Positions 32,255-41,181 of a stretch of DNA of 64,000 bases are shown here, piece by piece. Below the pieces are notes generated by a model, which was not told the DNA's origin, did no database searches, and was given only the letters and a program-made list of their open reading frames with translations. The first letter of the stretch is position 1; every line of letters starts with the position of its first letter. The position numbers and the translations under genes are program-made. The stretch comes from Patescibacteria group bacterium (GTDB lineage Bacteria > Patescibacteria > UBA1384 > XYA2-FULL-43-10 > 1-14-0-10-43-13): positions 1 through 64,000 of the forward strand of contig JAMCZZ010000041.1 of NCBI GenBank assembly GCA_023484645.1, given 5' to 3'.

Positions 32255-32815
32255 ATGAATAGAATTGCTAAAAAATCTTTATTACTGCACGTTTGTTGTG
32301 CTCCTTGTACAACAGCTGTGTATGAAAAATTAAGTAATGATTTTGAAATTACACTTTTTTGGTTTAACCCAAATATTGAGCCAGTTGAAGAACATGAAAA
32401 AAGATTAAAAGAGACAATAAAATTATCTAGAATTTTAGCAGTACCATTAATAATTGATGACAAGTATCTGGCTGAAAACCAAAGTTGGAATCTTTTGACT
32501 AAAGACTATGCCAACGAAAAAGAGGGCGGAAACCGATGCAGACTTTGCATAAAAAATCGCTTACTCAATACTGCTAAACAGACAAAAGATAATAATTTTG
32601 ACTATTTTACTACTACTCTTACCGTTTCACCACACAAGAACTCAGCAATAATCAACAAGCTCGGCAAAGAAATCGCTGAAAAATCCGACGTTGAATTCCT
32701 AGAGGCCGATTTTAAAAAAGAAAACGGCTATCTCCGTTCAATAGAACTCTCCAAAAAATACGATCTATATAGACAGAATTATTGTGGATGCAAATATAGT
32801 CTCAACAATTTCTAA
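32255..32815 (+). CDS. queH: Epoxyqueuosine reductase QueH
   Basis: QueH performs the last step of queuosine synthesis in tRNA. The motif HVCCAPCTTAV near residues 12-22 and YCGCKYSL near the C-terminus contribute the cysteines for its iron-sulfur and second metal site. The 186-residue length matches the family. It starts 12 bases after rsmH and is probably co-transcribed. With the YhhQ-type transporter at 29650 it forms two parts of a queuosine pathway; tgt was not found here. Confidence 0.92.
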   Translation: MNRIAKKSLLLHVCCAPCTTAVYEKLSNDFEITLFWFNPNIEPVEEHEKRLKETIKLSRILAVPLIIDDKYLAENQSWNLLTKDYANEKEGGNRCRLCIKNRLLNTAKQTKDNNFDYFTTTLTVSPHKNSAIINKLGKEIAEKSDVEFLEADFKKENGYLRSIELSKKYDLYRQNYCGCKYSLNNF

Positions 32816-32975
32816 GTACTCTAATTTCTAATTAATCTAATCAATAAACAAAAAACTCGAAGCACTAAGCACGAAACTCCTGCTTACCAGCAGATATTCG
32901 GATTTCGGATTTACATGCATTGGGATTTGTTTAGAATAATTAGAGTAATTAGGTTAATTAGAATAATTTAATATA

Positions 32976-33434
32976 TTATTTATTATATTTTCTATCTTTC
33001 AAATTAATATTGATATCGCGTTCAATATCCCTCGTTTTTAATTTTTCTCTTTTTTCATACTTTTTCATACCTTTGCCAATGCCGAGCTCTAATTTGGCTT
33101 TTCCTTTAGTTAAGTAGAGCTTTAATGGAATTAGGCTAAAGCCTTGCTCTGCAGTTTTACCAATTAGTTTATCGATTTGAGATCTATGTAATAACAATTT
33201 TCTAGTTCTCTGTCTGTCCCCGCCCTCAATATTTATGTTCGCCCCGATCCAAAAAACTTCTCCGTTGAGTATTTTCGCATATGATCCTGTCATATCAATT
33301 TTGTTTGCCCTGATTGCCTTAATTTCTTCTCCAGTCAAAGCAATCCCCGTTTCTAGCGAATCAGTAATTTGATAATCAAATCGGGCCTTTTTATTATAAA
33401 ATTCTCGTTTAGAAACTTTGGGTTTTTTATTCAT
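32976..33434 (-). CDS. smpB: SsrA-binding protein SmpB
   Basis: SmpB binds tmRNA and places it in the stalled ribosome. The protein (152 residues) has NKKARFDYQITDSLETGIAL near the start, LTGEEIKAIRANKIDMTGSY, and a basic C-terminal tail with GKGMKKYEKREKLKTRDIER that enters the mRNA channel. ssrA is at 19568-19956. It overlaps the AI-2E gene upstream by eight bases. The 160 bases between queH and smpB consist of AT-rich repeats of ATTAG and contain no gene. Confidence 0.95.
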   Translation of the reverse strand: MNKKPKVSKREFYNKKARFDYQITDSLETGIALTGEEIKAIRANKIDMTGSYAKILNGEVFWIGANINIEGGDRQRTRKLLLHRSQIDKLIGKTAEQGFSLIPLKLYLTKGKAKLELGIGKGMKKYEKREKLKTRDIERDININLKDRKYNK

Positions 33435-34434
33435 TATTTTTATAAACTTCTCTTATTGTTGGCCATTCCTGGACAACTACTGAAATCGAAGCAGCGATAG
33501 GAACAGCAAGAATCGCTCCAACAACACCGAGTAATTTAGCACCTGTAAGTATCGCAAGAATAATAACAACTGGAGATAATCCCACTGCTTTTTGCATCAC
33601 TTTTGGCACAATAAATGAATTCTCAATTTGCTGCACAATCACATATAGAATAAGAACAAAAAGCGCCTTGATGGGAGAAACACTTAAGGTAATTAAAATA
33701 GCAATCAAGCCTGAAACGAGAGGGCCGATTGTAGGAATAATCTCCATCACAGCAGAAACAACGGCTAATGTCAAAGCGTACGGCACACCAATAATCAATA
33801 GCCCAATCAAATCAAGCACTCCGATTATAGCTCCAAGTGCCATTTGCCCCCTAAACCAATTTCCTACTTTTTGAGTTATTTTTTGAACCAAAGCCATCAC
33901 TGCACTTTGATGATTGGGAGAGACAACCGATCTTATGAATGACGGAATGCCATTTTTATCAAGTAACAGATAGATCGTCATAACAATGGCCGCAAAAAAA
34001 GCAATTACGCCCCCAAAAATTCCAGCTGTAATTAAAACGAAACTATTTGTGATATTGCCGATATTCTTCGTAAAAGTATTTATCCCTTCGTTGATACTAG
34101 GAATATGACCTCTTATAAAAGAATATTTATCTAAAATATCTGGAATATTTTGAATAAGCTGTCTACTTTGGGAAATAACCGGAGGGACAATTAAGTAAAC
34201 CACCAAAACAATCGCTAAAATAATTAAGACAAGTAGAGCTAGTACTGAAAATATACGTCCGATTTTTCTCTCCCACCTGTTTATTATCGGACGAAAAGCA
34301 GCAGCAAAAACTAGAACAATAAAAAATAATGCAATAATGTCTCTAACTAAAAATAATAAGTAAAAGATAGCACCAACCAGAAAAACTTTAACTATTGACC
34401 AAATGGAGATGTCTAATTTTACTGACTGATTCAT
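33427..34434 (-). CDS. AI-2E family transporter
   Basis: A 335-residue membrane protein with about eight helices. AAFRPIINRWERKIGR near 45-60 and the C-terminal SFIVPKVMQKAVGLSPVVII match the AI-2E/PerM family. Members include autoinducer-2 exporters and sodium/proton antiporters, so the substrate is open. GGAGG precedes the ATG. It overlaps smpB and is separated from the DUF881 genes by 12 bases. Confidence 0.85.
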   Translation of the reverse strand: MNQSVKLDISIWSIVKVFLVGAIFYLLFLVRDIIALFFIVLVFAAAFRPIINRWERKIGRIFSVLALLVLIILAIVLVVYLIVPPVISQSRQLIQNIPDILDKYSFIRGHIPSINEGINTFTKNIGNITNSFVLITAGIFGGVIAFFAAIVMTIYLLLDKNGIPSFIRSVVSPNHQSAVMALVQKITQKVGNWFRGQMALGAIIGVLDLIGLLIIGVPYALTLAVVSAVMEIIPTIGPLVSGLIAILITLSVSPIKALFVLILYVIVQQIENSFIVPKVMQKAVGLSPVVIILAILTGAKLLGVVGAILAVPIAASISVVVQEWPTIREVYKNNE

Positions 34435-34446
34435 AGTCCTCCTTAT

Positions 34447-35091
34447 TTATTCCTTAATGATTCTAGCATAATCAAATTTTAACTGTTCTCCGGCGGGAAT
34501 TTCAATGTTATCCTTTTCTTGAATAATAAAATTAATGTCTTTTGTGGAAATCTGGTCTACAATCCCTCCCTTTCTCTCCATCGCTGATTTAAGCAAACTG
34601 CTATTACCCAATACTTCAATCTCATAATATTGAAGATTACTAAATTTATCAAAACTAGTATTTAATACCAGTCGCTGGTTATTAATTGTAATAATTTCAG
34701 CTCCAATATTTTTAATCGCGTTCACTAAGTCTACAATCTGAGCAGTAGATAAATTGCCTTTAATTTGTATCACAACCCCTTGCCCGGTTTTAGAAGATGT
34801 ACTGTTAATACTATCCAATCGCTCAGTATCAACTAAATATTGATCAAAAGATTTTTGCCGTGATTCCGTTGAATTTTTGTAAGACTCTAGATCGGAGGTT
34901 AAGTTTTGCACTTCGTTTCTCAAATCAGCATTTGATTTAGTAAGCTTCGCTACTTCCAATGCTAAAACAGCATTATTCTCAGGCTGGATAATTTTTTTAT
35001 ATTCCTTTCCAGAGTAAAATTGAGAAATTAGAAAAATACCTAAGAAAAAACAAATAATTGATATGATGATGTAATCATTTTTCTTAAACAT
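34447..35091 (-). CDS. DUF881 family protein (first of pair in sequence order)
   Basis: A single N-terminal membrane helix, a coiled coil (ALEVAKLTKSNADLRNEVQN) and then the DUF881 domain with GQGVVIQIKGN and ALVNAIKNIGAEIITINNQR-like pattern. Proteins of this family (YlxW/YlxX) sit near cell-division genes in Firmicutes; their role is unclear. It shares a one-base ATG/TAA overlap with its paralogue, so the two are coupled. Confidence 0.8.
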   Translation of the reverse strand: MFKKNDYIIISIICFFLGIFLISQFYSGKEYKKIIQPENNAVLALEVAKLTKSNADLRNEVQNLTSDLESYKNSTESRQKSFDQYLVDTERLDSINSTSSKTGQGVVIQIKGNLSTAQIVDLVNAIKNIGAEIITINNQRLVLNTSFDKFSNLQYYEIEVLGNSSLLKSAMERKGGIVDQISTKDINFIIQEKDNIEIPAGEQLKFDYARIIKE

Positions 35092-35831
35092 TAGTTACCC
35101 CCCGTTGTTTTCGCTTCGAAGCTTCCATCAAAAACTGGTAATGTGATATCATTGTTTTTATCGACATTGAAGATTAATCCTAAACTCTTCCTTTGATGAA
35201 TGTTCGGAAGAATCCCTGAATTGGAAACTCTTTCATACATCACACTTTGATTGCCGACAGCTTCTATTCTGAAAGGTGTGGTTAATCTAATATCGTTTAC
35301 AAGAATAGTGTTAACTATGCAATCAATCGCTGTATTTATCACCACTCTTTGATTGTTTATTGAAATACCCTCGGCGCCAGACTCCCATAAAAGATTTACC
35401 ACATCCCTTAGATCTGCGGCATGAACGATCGAATCCTCTGTAGCTGGACCAGTTTTACTATCATCTAAAGTTACGATAATACCCTCTCCGTTCAGCTTCG
35501 TTAACCCTGCTTGTGACTTTTTAGTGCTTAAATCTGCGAGTTCTTTTTTAGTTAAAGTAACATCTTGAGATTGATTTTGCGCTTTTTCGATTGAAAGTTG
35601 TAAATTTTTTATTTCACTTTTAAGTTGAGACTGCTCTGTATAAAGGGAATCTTTTGTTTCTTTGAGACTTGAGTAAGGCGCAACCGGATTCGTAACCCTG
35701 TCTGGAATTGACCTCCACTGAGCAGTAATTAAAACTCCAATGGCAACACTTAAAAGAGCTATAAAAGATCGAACGGCTACTACTCTCGCGCTCTTAATCT
35801 TGATTAAATTAAGTTTGGAATTACGAGACAT
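35091..35831 (-). CDS. DUF881 family protein (upstream paralogue)
   Basis: This 246-residue protein has the same plan as its neighbour: N-terminal membrane helix, coiled coil and a DUF881 domain (GEGIIVTLDDS, then LLWESGAEGISINNQRV). The two probably form a hetero-complex at the membrane. It is the first gene of the run DUF881-DUF881-AI-2E-smpB. No strong ribosome binding site is visible. Confidence 0.8.
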   Translation of the reverse strand: MSRNSKLNLIKIKSARVVAVRSFIALLSVAIGVLITAQWRSIPDRVTNPVAPYSSLKETKDSLYTEQSQLKSEIKNLQLSIEKAQNQSQDVTLTKKELADLSTKKSQAGLTKLNGEGIIVTLDDSKTGPATEDSIVHAADLRDVVNLLWESGAEGISINNQRVVINTAIDCIVNTILVNDIRLTTPFRIEAVGNQSVMYERVSNSGILPNIHQRKSLGLIFNVDKNNDITLPVFDGSFEAKTTGGN

Positions 35832-35867
35832 TGAATATTAACATTCTATATTACTAATTACTGACAT

Positions 35868-35943
35868 TGGTGCCCCCAGTAGGAATCGAACCTACGGTCT
35901 AAGGCTTAGGAGTCCTTTGTTTTATCCACTAAACTATGGGGGC
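35868..35943 (-). tRNA. tRNA-Arg (anticodon CCT)
   Basis: GCCCCCA pairs with TGGGGGC, anticodon loop CTCCTAA gives CCT, T-arm GTAGG-TTCGATT-CCTAC is perfect, and CCA is encoded. Confidence 0.92.
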
Positions 35944-36090
35944 GCTGCGCTTCGGCGTCTCGACTAGATATTAGCACATATTTTCGCTATTATAAATACT
36001 CGGGATGGTATTATTTTCGGAAATTAGTACAGCCTTCCCGATATTCATCGGGATAAAGTCCGCGCGCATCGCCTGCTCTATTAAATATTT

Positions 36091-36166
36091 CGGGGACTAG
36101 CCTAATCGGTAAGGCGCACGATTCGGGTTCGTGAGATTCCGGATTCGAGTTCCGGGTCCCCGACCA
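36091..36166 (+). tRNA. tRNA-Pro (anticodon CGG)
   Basis: CGGGGAC pairs with GTCCCCG, anticodon stem CACGA/TCGTG, loop TTCGGGT gives CGG, T-arm CCGGA-TTCGAGT-TCCGG, CCA encoded. A CCCGAT-ATTC-ATCGGG hairpin lies about 45 bases upstream. Confidence 0.95.
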
Positions 36167-36183
36167 AAAAATATATAAACTAT

Positions 36184-36217
36184 TAAAAAAAGCCCAAAAT
36201 AAGTCAGGCTTTTTTTA
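36184..36217. terminator. Bidirectional terminator between tRNA-Pro and HU gene
   Basis: AAAAAAAGCC pairs with GGCTTTTTTT around a short loop, serving the tRNA from the left and the HU gene from the right. Confidence 0.8.
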
Positions 36218-36236
36218 ATAAATATTTTTTAGAGAA

Positions 36237-36509
36237 TTATTTTACTGTGCTTCTTAGGCTTCTAGAAGGCTTAAAACGAGGCATTTTTGTTGCGGGAATA
36301 TTAATTGGATCTCCCGTGCGAGGATTTACCCCCGACCTTGCTTTTCTCTTTCCAACATCAAACGTCCCAAAACCAGTAAGAGTTACTTTGTCACTCTTAG
36401 CGATTTCTTTTGCAATTAAATCAAGCATGGTTTGAACTCCAGCTTCAGCTTCCCTTCTGGATAAACCAGTTTTTCTTGCTACTTCGTTGATAAGTTCATT
36501 TTTATTCAT
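36237..36509 (-). CDS. hup: HU-family DNA-binding protein
   Basis: The 90-residue protein has the HU fold: KNELINEVARKTGLSRREAE helices, the strand VTLTGFGTFDVGKRKARSG and the DNA-contacting arm NPRTGDPINIPATKMPRFKP. HU compacts the nucleoid. The ATG at 36509 is chosen because AAGGAG lies seven bases before it; an ATG six codons further upstream is not needed. It lies just after the YmdB-like gene. Confidence 0.95.
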   Translation of the reverse strand: MNKNELINEVARKTGLSRREAEAGVQTMLDLIAKEIAKSDKVTLTGFGTFDVGKRKARSGVNPRTGDPINIPATKMPRFKPSRSLRSTVK

Positions 36510-36519
36510 TTTTTTCTCC

Positions 36520-37323
36520 TTATTCACTTTTTAAGATTTCTCTTATTCTTTTTATTTTTTTAGCTTTTTTTGTATTTTTATCTATTTCAACAACCACCGC
36601 ATTAAATATACTGTCTCCACTCGCTATTTTATGTGATTGGGGGAGTTGTGTCAAGAACTTTTCAATAATGATTTCCTTTTTAACACCCAAGACTGAATTC
36701 TCCGGTCCGCACATTCCAATATCGGAAATAAATGCAGTACCGTTGGGCAAAATTTTCTCATCTGCCGTTTGTACATGCGTATGCGTTCCTAAGATAGCCG
36801 AAACATGGCCGTCCAAATAGTATCCAAAGGCCATCTTCTCGCTTGTCGCTTCAGCGTGAAAATCAATAATTATCAAAGAGTCAGGATAATCCTCAACTAT
36901 ATTTTTACCGATAATGAAAGGACTTTCAATATCATCTTTCATAAAGACTCTACCCTGAAGATTGATTATTGCTAGGTTCACCCCTTTAATTTCTACCGAT
37001 GTGGAACCTCTTCCTGGAGAAGAAACGGGATAATTGGCCGGTCTAAGCACTTTTATTTTCGCGTCGTTTAAACAGGGGATAAAATCAGCGTTATTCCAAA
37101 TGTGGTTACCTGAAGTAAAATAGTTCACTCCCGCTTTAATCATCTCATCGTATTTTTCAAAGGTCATTCCTTTTCCAGCAGCCAAATTTTCACCATTTGC
37201 TATAACAAAATCAACCCCTTCCTCTTTTTTAATTTGAGGGATAAAATGAGCAACCGCTCGCCTGCCAGGTTTGCCAACAATGTCGCCTATAAAAAGAATT
37301 TTTATAGATTTTTTATTAACCAT
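36520..37323 (-). CDS. YmdB-like (TIGR00282) metallophosphoesterase
   Basis: The 267-residue protein has metal motifs FIGDIVGKPGRRA, ANGENLAAGKG, SGNHIWNN, DFHAEATSEK and LGTHTHVQTAD in the expected order. In Bacillus, YmdB is a phosphodiesterase linked to RNA turnover and biofilm decisions, and it is usually next to RNase Y, as here. It may act on 2',3'-cyclic nucleotides. It is directly downstream of rny. Confidence 0.92.
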   Translation of the reverse strand: MVNKKSIKILFIGDIVGKPGRRAVAHFIPQIKKEEGVDFVIANGENLAAGKGMTFEKYDEMIKAGVNYFTSGNHIWNNADFIPCLNDAKIKVLRPANYPVSSPGRGSTSVEIKGVNLAIINLQGRVFMKDDIESPFIIGKNIVEDYPDSLIIIDFHAEATSEKMAFGYYLDGHVSAILGTHTHVQTADEKILPNGTAFISDIGMCGPENSVLGVKKEIIIEKFLTQLPQSHKIASGDSIFNAVVVEIDKNTKKAKKIKRIREILKSE

Positions 37324-37425
37324 TGATCACTTCTCGTCTATTAACCATTAATCATTTATTAATTGAAAATTAAATAAAAAATGGAAATTGATAATTGGAT
37401 AAATATAAATTTTGCAAAGCAAAAT

Positions 37426-38949
37426 TTACTTTGCGTACTCAATCGCTCTTGTCTCTCTTATAACGTGAATTTTAACTTGACCAGGATATTGAACTTCTTC
37501 CTCGACTTTTTTAGCGATTTCCTTCGACATCTTTTCTGCGGTTAGATCGTCTACTTCTTCGGGCCTAACAAATATTCTGACTTCTCTGCCTGCCTGAATC
37601 GCATAAGATCGCTCAACGCCATCAAATGAATTTGCGACTCGTTCAAGTTCCTCGAGACGTTTAATGTGAAGATCTAGCGACTCTCTTCTTGCCCCAGGTC
37701 TGGCCGAAGATATAGCATCTGCAATTTGAACAATTGCCGCTTCAACAGTCTGGATTTCCACATCTTCATGATGAGCTTCAATTGCATGGATCAGATCTTT
37801 TGGAAGTTTAAATTTCCTGGCGATATCAGCTGAAATTACTGCATGAGAACCAGGAACTTCATGGTCAACTGCTTTGCCTAAATCATGTAATAAACCTGCT
37901 CTCTTTACTAAAGCCGTATCAGCGCCAATCTCCTCGGAAATAAGCGCCCCTAAACGGGCGACTTCAATGGCATGCTGGAGCTGATTTTGCCCAAAGGAAG
38001 TTCGGAATTTTAATCTACCCAAAACTTTTAGAATTTCCGGCGGCAATCCTGTAACTCCAACCTCGTAAGCTGCCTCATCGCCGGACTTTTTAACATCTGC
38101 TGAAACAATTTTCTTAGCCTTTTCAAAAGCATCTTCAATCCTGGCAGGGTTGATTCGGCCGTCATTTACCAATTCAGACAACGTAACTTTTGCCACTTGT
38201 TTTCGGATTGGATCAAAAGTCGATATCACAACTGCTTCAGGAGTATCGTCGATAATTAAATCAACACCAGTTAACTTTTCAAATGACTGGATGTTTCTTC
38301 CTTCGCGGCCGATAATTCTGCCCTTCATCTCATCAGATGGAATATCAATAGTGGAAATTGTAGTTTCAGCAGCTGTCTCAGCAGCCACTCTTTGCATCGC
38401 TGTAACAACAACTTTTCTTGCTGCCACATCTGCATTTTCTTTCACATATAAATCAACTTCTTTTATTTTCTTAACCAAAGCTTCTTTTCCTTCTTTCTCG
38501 ACTAAATCCAAAAGAACTTTCTTGGCTTCTTCTTTGGTCATTTTGGCGATTCTCTCTAAGCTATCTTCCTGCTTTTTTCTTAAGTCTCTAAGTGCTTGCT
38601 TAGTCTCTTCAATTTGTTTTTCTTTAGACGTGACTTCTCGGCGAGATTTTTCAATGTCGGCAAAGCGTAGATCAATATTCGACTCTTTTCTTCTTAGATC
38701 TTGCTCGGTTTTTTCCAAATACCTTGTTTTTGACTCATATTCTTTCTTGCTTTCTTCTTTTTCCTTAAGCGCTTCGTCCCTGGCCTGTAAAAGAACTTCT
38801 TTCGACTTCGTCTCTGCATCGGCAATAATTTTTTCTGATTTTGCCTTGGCACTAGCGATTTTTTTACTTGTAGTAATGTTAAACAATACAAACGCTAAAA
38901 TACCGCCAGACAAAAGCCCTGCGACAGCAGCTAGAATTATGTTAACCAT
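37426..38949 (-). CDS. rny: Ribonuclease Y
   Basis: RNase Y is the membrane-bound endoribonuclease that starts mRNA decay. Order of domains: N-terminal membrane helix (NIILAAVAGLLSGGILAFVL), long coiled coil, KH domain (MKGRIIGREGRNIQSFEKLT), then the HD domain with LLHDLGKAVDHE. The ATG at 38949 is chosen for the AAAGGA eight bases upstream, and gives 507 residues. An AAATTTTGC hairpin at the stop codon (37408-37428) may end the transcript. Confidence 0.96.
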   Translation of the reverse strand: MVNIILAAVAGLLSGGILAFVLFNITTSKKIASAKAKSEKIIADAETKSKEVLLQARDEALKEKEESKKEYESKTRYLEKTEQDLRRKESNIDLRFADIEKSRREVTSKEKQIEETKQALRDLRKKQEDSLERIAKMTKEEAKKVLLDLVEKEGKEALVKKIKEVDLYVKENADVAARKVVVTAMQRVAAETAAETTISTIDIPSDEMKGRIIGREGRNIQSFEKLTGVDLIIDDTPEAVVISTFDPIRKQVAKVTLSELVNDGRINPARIEDAFEKAKKIVSADVKKSGDEAAYEVGVTGLPPEILKVLGRLKFRTSFGQNQLQHAIEVARLGALISEEIGADTALVKRAGLLHDLGKAVDHEVPGSHAVISADIARKFKLPKDLIHAIEAHHEDVEIQTVEAAIVQIADAISSARPGARRESLDLHIKRLEELERVANSFDGVERSYAIQAGREVRIFVRPEEVDDLTAEKMSKEIAKKVEEEVQYPGQVKIHVIRETRAIEYAK

Positions 38950-39169
38950 CTCGATCCTTTCAAACCCCTCAGCCAAAATTAGAACAAACTATAATTTGAT
39001 CACAGAATTATTTGATATTGCTGAATTCATTAAATCCGTCATTTTGGTTGATATATGGGGTGTAATTTCTAATTAATAATTGTTTATAAAAACGTTTTTA
39101 GTATAACCGTTTTGGCAAAAAAAAGCAACGACGACAAAAAAATCGCGATAATAAATATCACGATCTTTT

Positions 39170-39244
39170 TGGCAGCCTCAAGGGGAATCGAACCCCTGTT
39201 ACCACATTGAAAGCGTGGTGTCCTAACCACTAGACGATGAGGCC
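39170..39244 (-). tRNA. tRNA-Glu (anticodon TTC)
   Basis: GGCCTCA pairs with TGAGGCT (G1-U72 wobble), anticodon loop CTTTCAA gives TTC, T-arm AGGGG-TTCGATT-CCCCT, discriminator G, CCA encoded. Confidence 0.92.
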
Positions 39245-39245
39245 A

Positions 39246-39321
39246 TGGTGGACTGCCTGGGACTCGGACCCAGAACCAATGCCTTAAGAGGGCACTGCTC
39301 TACCAATTGAGCTAGCAATCC
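39246..39321 (-). tRNA. tRNA-Lys (anticodon CTT)
   Basis: GGATTGC pairs with GCAGTCC (one wobble), anticodon loop CTCTTAA gives CTT, T-arm CTGGG-TCCGAGT-CCCAG, CCA encoded. It is one base from tRNA-Glu. No gene is seen in 38950-39169 or 39322-39490. Confidence 0.93.
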
Positions 39322-39490
39322 ATGTTAAAAACACAATTATGATATCAAAAAAACATACTTTTAGCAACTCACTTGTCAGAGTTCGATTTTTTTGTTTTTA
39401 GAACTTTTGTTAATGAATTTTTTTATAGATGAACTAAAGTAAAGTATATAAATTTAATAATTTAATTTAGTTAAGGGAAGAGGAAACAAA

Positions 39491-39757
39491 ATGGGTTGGA
39501 TTATAACAATAATTGTCGGCGGCATAATCGGATGGCTAGCCAGTCTAATAATGGGCACGGATTACGAACAGGGTCTGCTCTGGAATATTGTGGTGGGCAT
39601 AATCGGCTCGGTTCTCGGCAAATGGATTTTTTATGACTGGCTCGGGATTGGCGGAGCTGCTGCGGCCGGAACTTTTAGTATTTGGGGACTCGTCTGGGGA
39701 ATTATTGGGGCTGTGATTTTGATCGGGATCCTAAAATTGCTCCATATACTTAAATAA
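39491..39757 (+). CDS. GlsB/YeaQ/YmgE-family small membrane protein
   Basis: An 88-residue, glycine-rich protein of the transglycosylase-associated or general stress family. It has three membrane segments, including WIITIIVGGIIGWLASLIMG and GIIGAVILIGILKL. Related proteins are induced by stress; the mechanism is unknown. A paralogue is at 40721-41092. GGGAAGAGGAAAC precedes the ATG. A KGG-type gene follows by 14 bases. Confidence 0.85.
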   Translation: MGWIITIIVGGIIGWLASLIMGTDYEQGLLWNIVVGIIGSVLGKWIFYDWLGIGGAAAAGTFSIWGLVWGIIGAVILIGILKLLHILK

Positions 39758-39771
39758 AGGAGGCGGTAAAA

Positions 39772-39948
39772 ATGGCAAATAAAAAAACAAGTAGGCGCGG
39801 TTTTGCCTCAATGAGTGAGGAAAAAAGAAAAGAGATTGCCAGAAAAGGCGGACAAGCCTCCCATGAGAAGGGAACCGCTCATGAATTTACTTCCTCAGAG
39901 GCAAAACGAGCAGGCAAAAAGGGTGGAAAGAGCAAAAAAGCCCAATAA
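39772..39948 (+). CDS. KGG/YciG-type stress protein (58 aa)
   Basis: The translation begins MANKKTSRRGFASMSEEKRK and contains EIARKGGQASHEKG and AGKKGGKS: two Lys-Gly-Gly repeats in a small, polar, basic protein. This is the KGG (YciG/GsiB-like) general stress family. AAAGGAGGCGG lies six bases before the ATG. It forms an operon with the GlsB-type gene, as in other bacteria where both belong to general stress responses. Confidence 0.8.
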   Translation: MANKKTSRRGFASMSEEKRKEIARKGGQASHEKGTAHEFTSSEAKRAGKKGGKSKKAQ

Positions 39949-39984
39949 AAAAATCCCCCGCTTTTTAATATGGAGGGATTTTTT
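39944..39984 (+). terminator. Terminator after the KGG gene
   Basis: AAAAAAATCCC pairs with GGGATTTTTTT around a loop of about 14 bases. The reverse arm also serves the convergent peptidase gene. Confidence 0.75.
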
Positions 39985-39986
39985 TA

Positions 39987-40391
39987 TTATTGATTATTTA
40001 CAATATATTTAAACCAATTTTTATTCAGCCATTCTGTTTCCATTTTGAGCAAATCATTAAGACCGCGTCTGTAAAATTCCTTATCAACTAAGCCTCCTTT
40101 GTGAGGGAAACGAGAAAGTTGAGGCAAAGGGGAAGAGAATCCGTGAGCATAATGGCATAGTTCATGAATTATGGTCGCATCGACAACATAGTCTGGTACT
40201 GTCTTATCTTTGAAATAACCGTTCAAAATAATAATCGTATCCGTCCCATCTACTTTTTGTCGAATACTTCCTAGCCTTTTCACTGCTTTTCTGCCAAATT
40301 TTATATGTACTTTGTTAGACTTAGAAACATCAGCAAAATATTTTTTCCACAAAAGTTCTAAGCGATCACTTAAAAAAGTGTCATCTCTCAT
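39987..40391 (-). CDS. SprT/YgjP-like metallopeptidase
   Basis: The 134-residue protein has the zinc motif HELCHYAHG near residue 75, preceded by a beta-rich segment (TIIILNGYFKDK) as in SprT-like and YgjP (WLM-related) proteins. The substrate is not known. It is convergent with the KGG gene. The ATG has a weak AAGGAG-like element (AAAGGAG) eleven bases upstream. Confidence 0.7.
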   Translation of the reverse strand: MRDDTFLSDRLELLWKKYFADVSKSNKVHIKFGRKAVKRLGSIRQKVDGTDTIIILNGYFKDKTVPDYVVDATIIHELCHYAHGFSSPLPQLSRFPHKGGLVDKEFYRRGLNDLLKMETEWLNKNWFKYIVNNQ

Positions 40392-40434
40392 TTGTTTTTT
40401 AAACTCCTTTACTTAATTAAAGATTAATCAACCA

Positions 40435-40463
40435 TTGACAACAACACCGGATAATTTTATATT
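40435..40463 (+). promoter_or_regulatory. Consensus promoter with long leader before the second GlsB-type gene
   Basis: TTGACA (40435-40440), 17 bases, TATATT (40458-40463). A transcript from here would have a leader of about 250 bases before the gene at 40721. That leader holds a 31-codon ORF (40477-40572, MGAQSNSIITT...) with no ribosome binding site. No other gene is seen in this interval. Confidence 0.6.
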
Positions 40464-40720
40464 TTTTCACAAAAAAATGGGCGCTCAGTCCAATTCGATT
40501 ATAACTACTTATAACATGGCCCGGTCTTTTCACCAAGCTCAGCCTTTCAGGTTCACGTTATTCGCATATTAAAAGAGGAGTATTTATAAAAGTCATATTG
40601 TTGAGTTTATGATAACAAACAGGGAAATATCATTTTTTAAATAAAAATTTAATCATTCTCCAATGAACCAGCTCGTGGGAGCGCTTATACTTAAAATTAA
40701 TTAATATGGATGGAGAAAAA

Positions 40721-41092
40721 ATGGCTTGGATTATTACGATTATTGTTGGAGGCATTATCGGCTGGATCGCCAGTTTAATAATGAGAACAAGGCAGGGGAT
40801 ACTGGCTAATATCATAATTGGAATCTTAGGTTCTATTCTTGGAGTATGGTTATTTACGGACGTTTTTGGGATCGGGCCGATTTTAACATCCGGCGCAATA
40901 TCGTTATTAAACATCATTTGGGGCATAATTGGAGCGGTAATTCTTATCGCGGTTCTTGAAGCCATATCATATGATTCTTCGAGAAGTATGAAAAAGTATG
41001 ATGAAAGAAAAACTGGGCAAAGCGTTGCTCATGAGTACAGAGAAGATGAGGGTGAAGACATTACAATAATTAAGAAAAGAAGAAGAAAATAG
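40721..41092 (+). CDS. GlsB/YeaQ-family small membrane protein with charged tail
   Basis: A paralogue of 39491-39757 (same WIITIIVGGIIGW start), extended by a charged C-terminal tail ending ITIIKKRRRK. The ATG at 40721 is chosen because GGATGGAG precedes it; the ATG five codons earlier is part of that sequence. The tail could bind nucleic acid or lipids. A long leader with a consensus promoter lies upstream. Confidence 0.75.
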   Translation: MAWIITIIVGGIIGWIASLIMRTRQGILANIIIGILGSILGVWLFTDVFGIGPILTSGAISLLNIIWGIIGAVILIAVLEAISYDSSRSMKKYDERKTGQSVAHEYREDEGEDITIIKKRRRK

Positions 41093-41133
41093 AACTCTGC
41101 CTGGAATAGAATTGCACTAAGAAATTTTTGCCA

Positions 41134-41157
41134 CAAAAAAACTCACATTCAGTGAGG
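41134..41157 (-). terminator. Terminator for the DUF218-like gene
   Basis: On the minus strand CTCAC-TGAAT-GTGAG is followed by a run of T residues. A stronger palindrome, GAGTGACCCC-GAGG-GGGGTCACTC (41164-41187), overlaps the stop codon. Confidence 0.7.
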
Positions 41158-41181
41158 TGTTTTGAGTGACCCCGAGGGGGG

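Noticed and set aside
32816..32975. CRISPR-like repeats (ATTAG words)
   Set aside because: The words are short, unevenly spaced and AT-rich, with no constant repeat or spacer length; no cas genes are nearby.
38150..39076. A 308-codon open frame on the plus strand opposite RNase Y
   Set aside because: It is the antisense shadow of the coiled-coil coding region of rny; its Ser/Leu-rich product has no ribosome binding site or family features.
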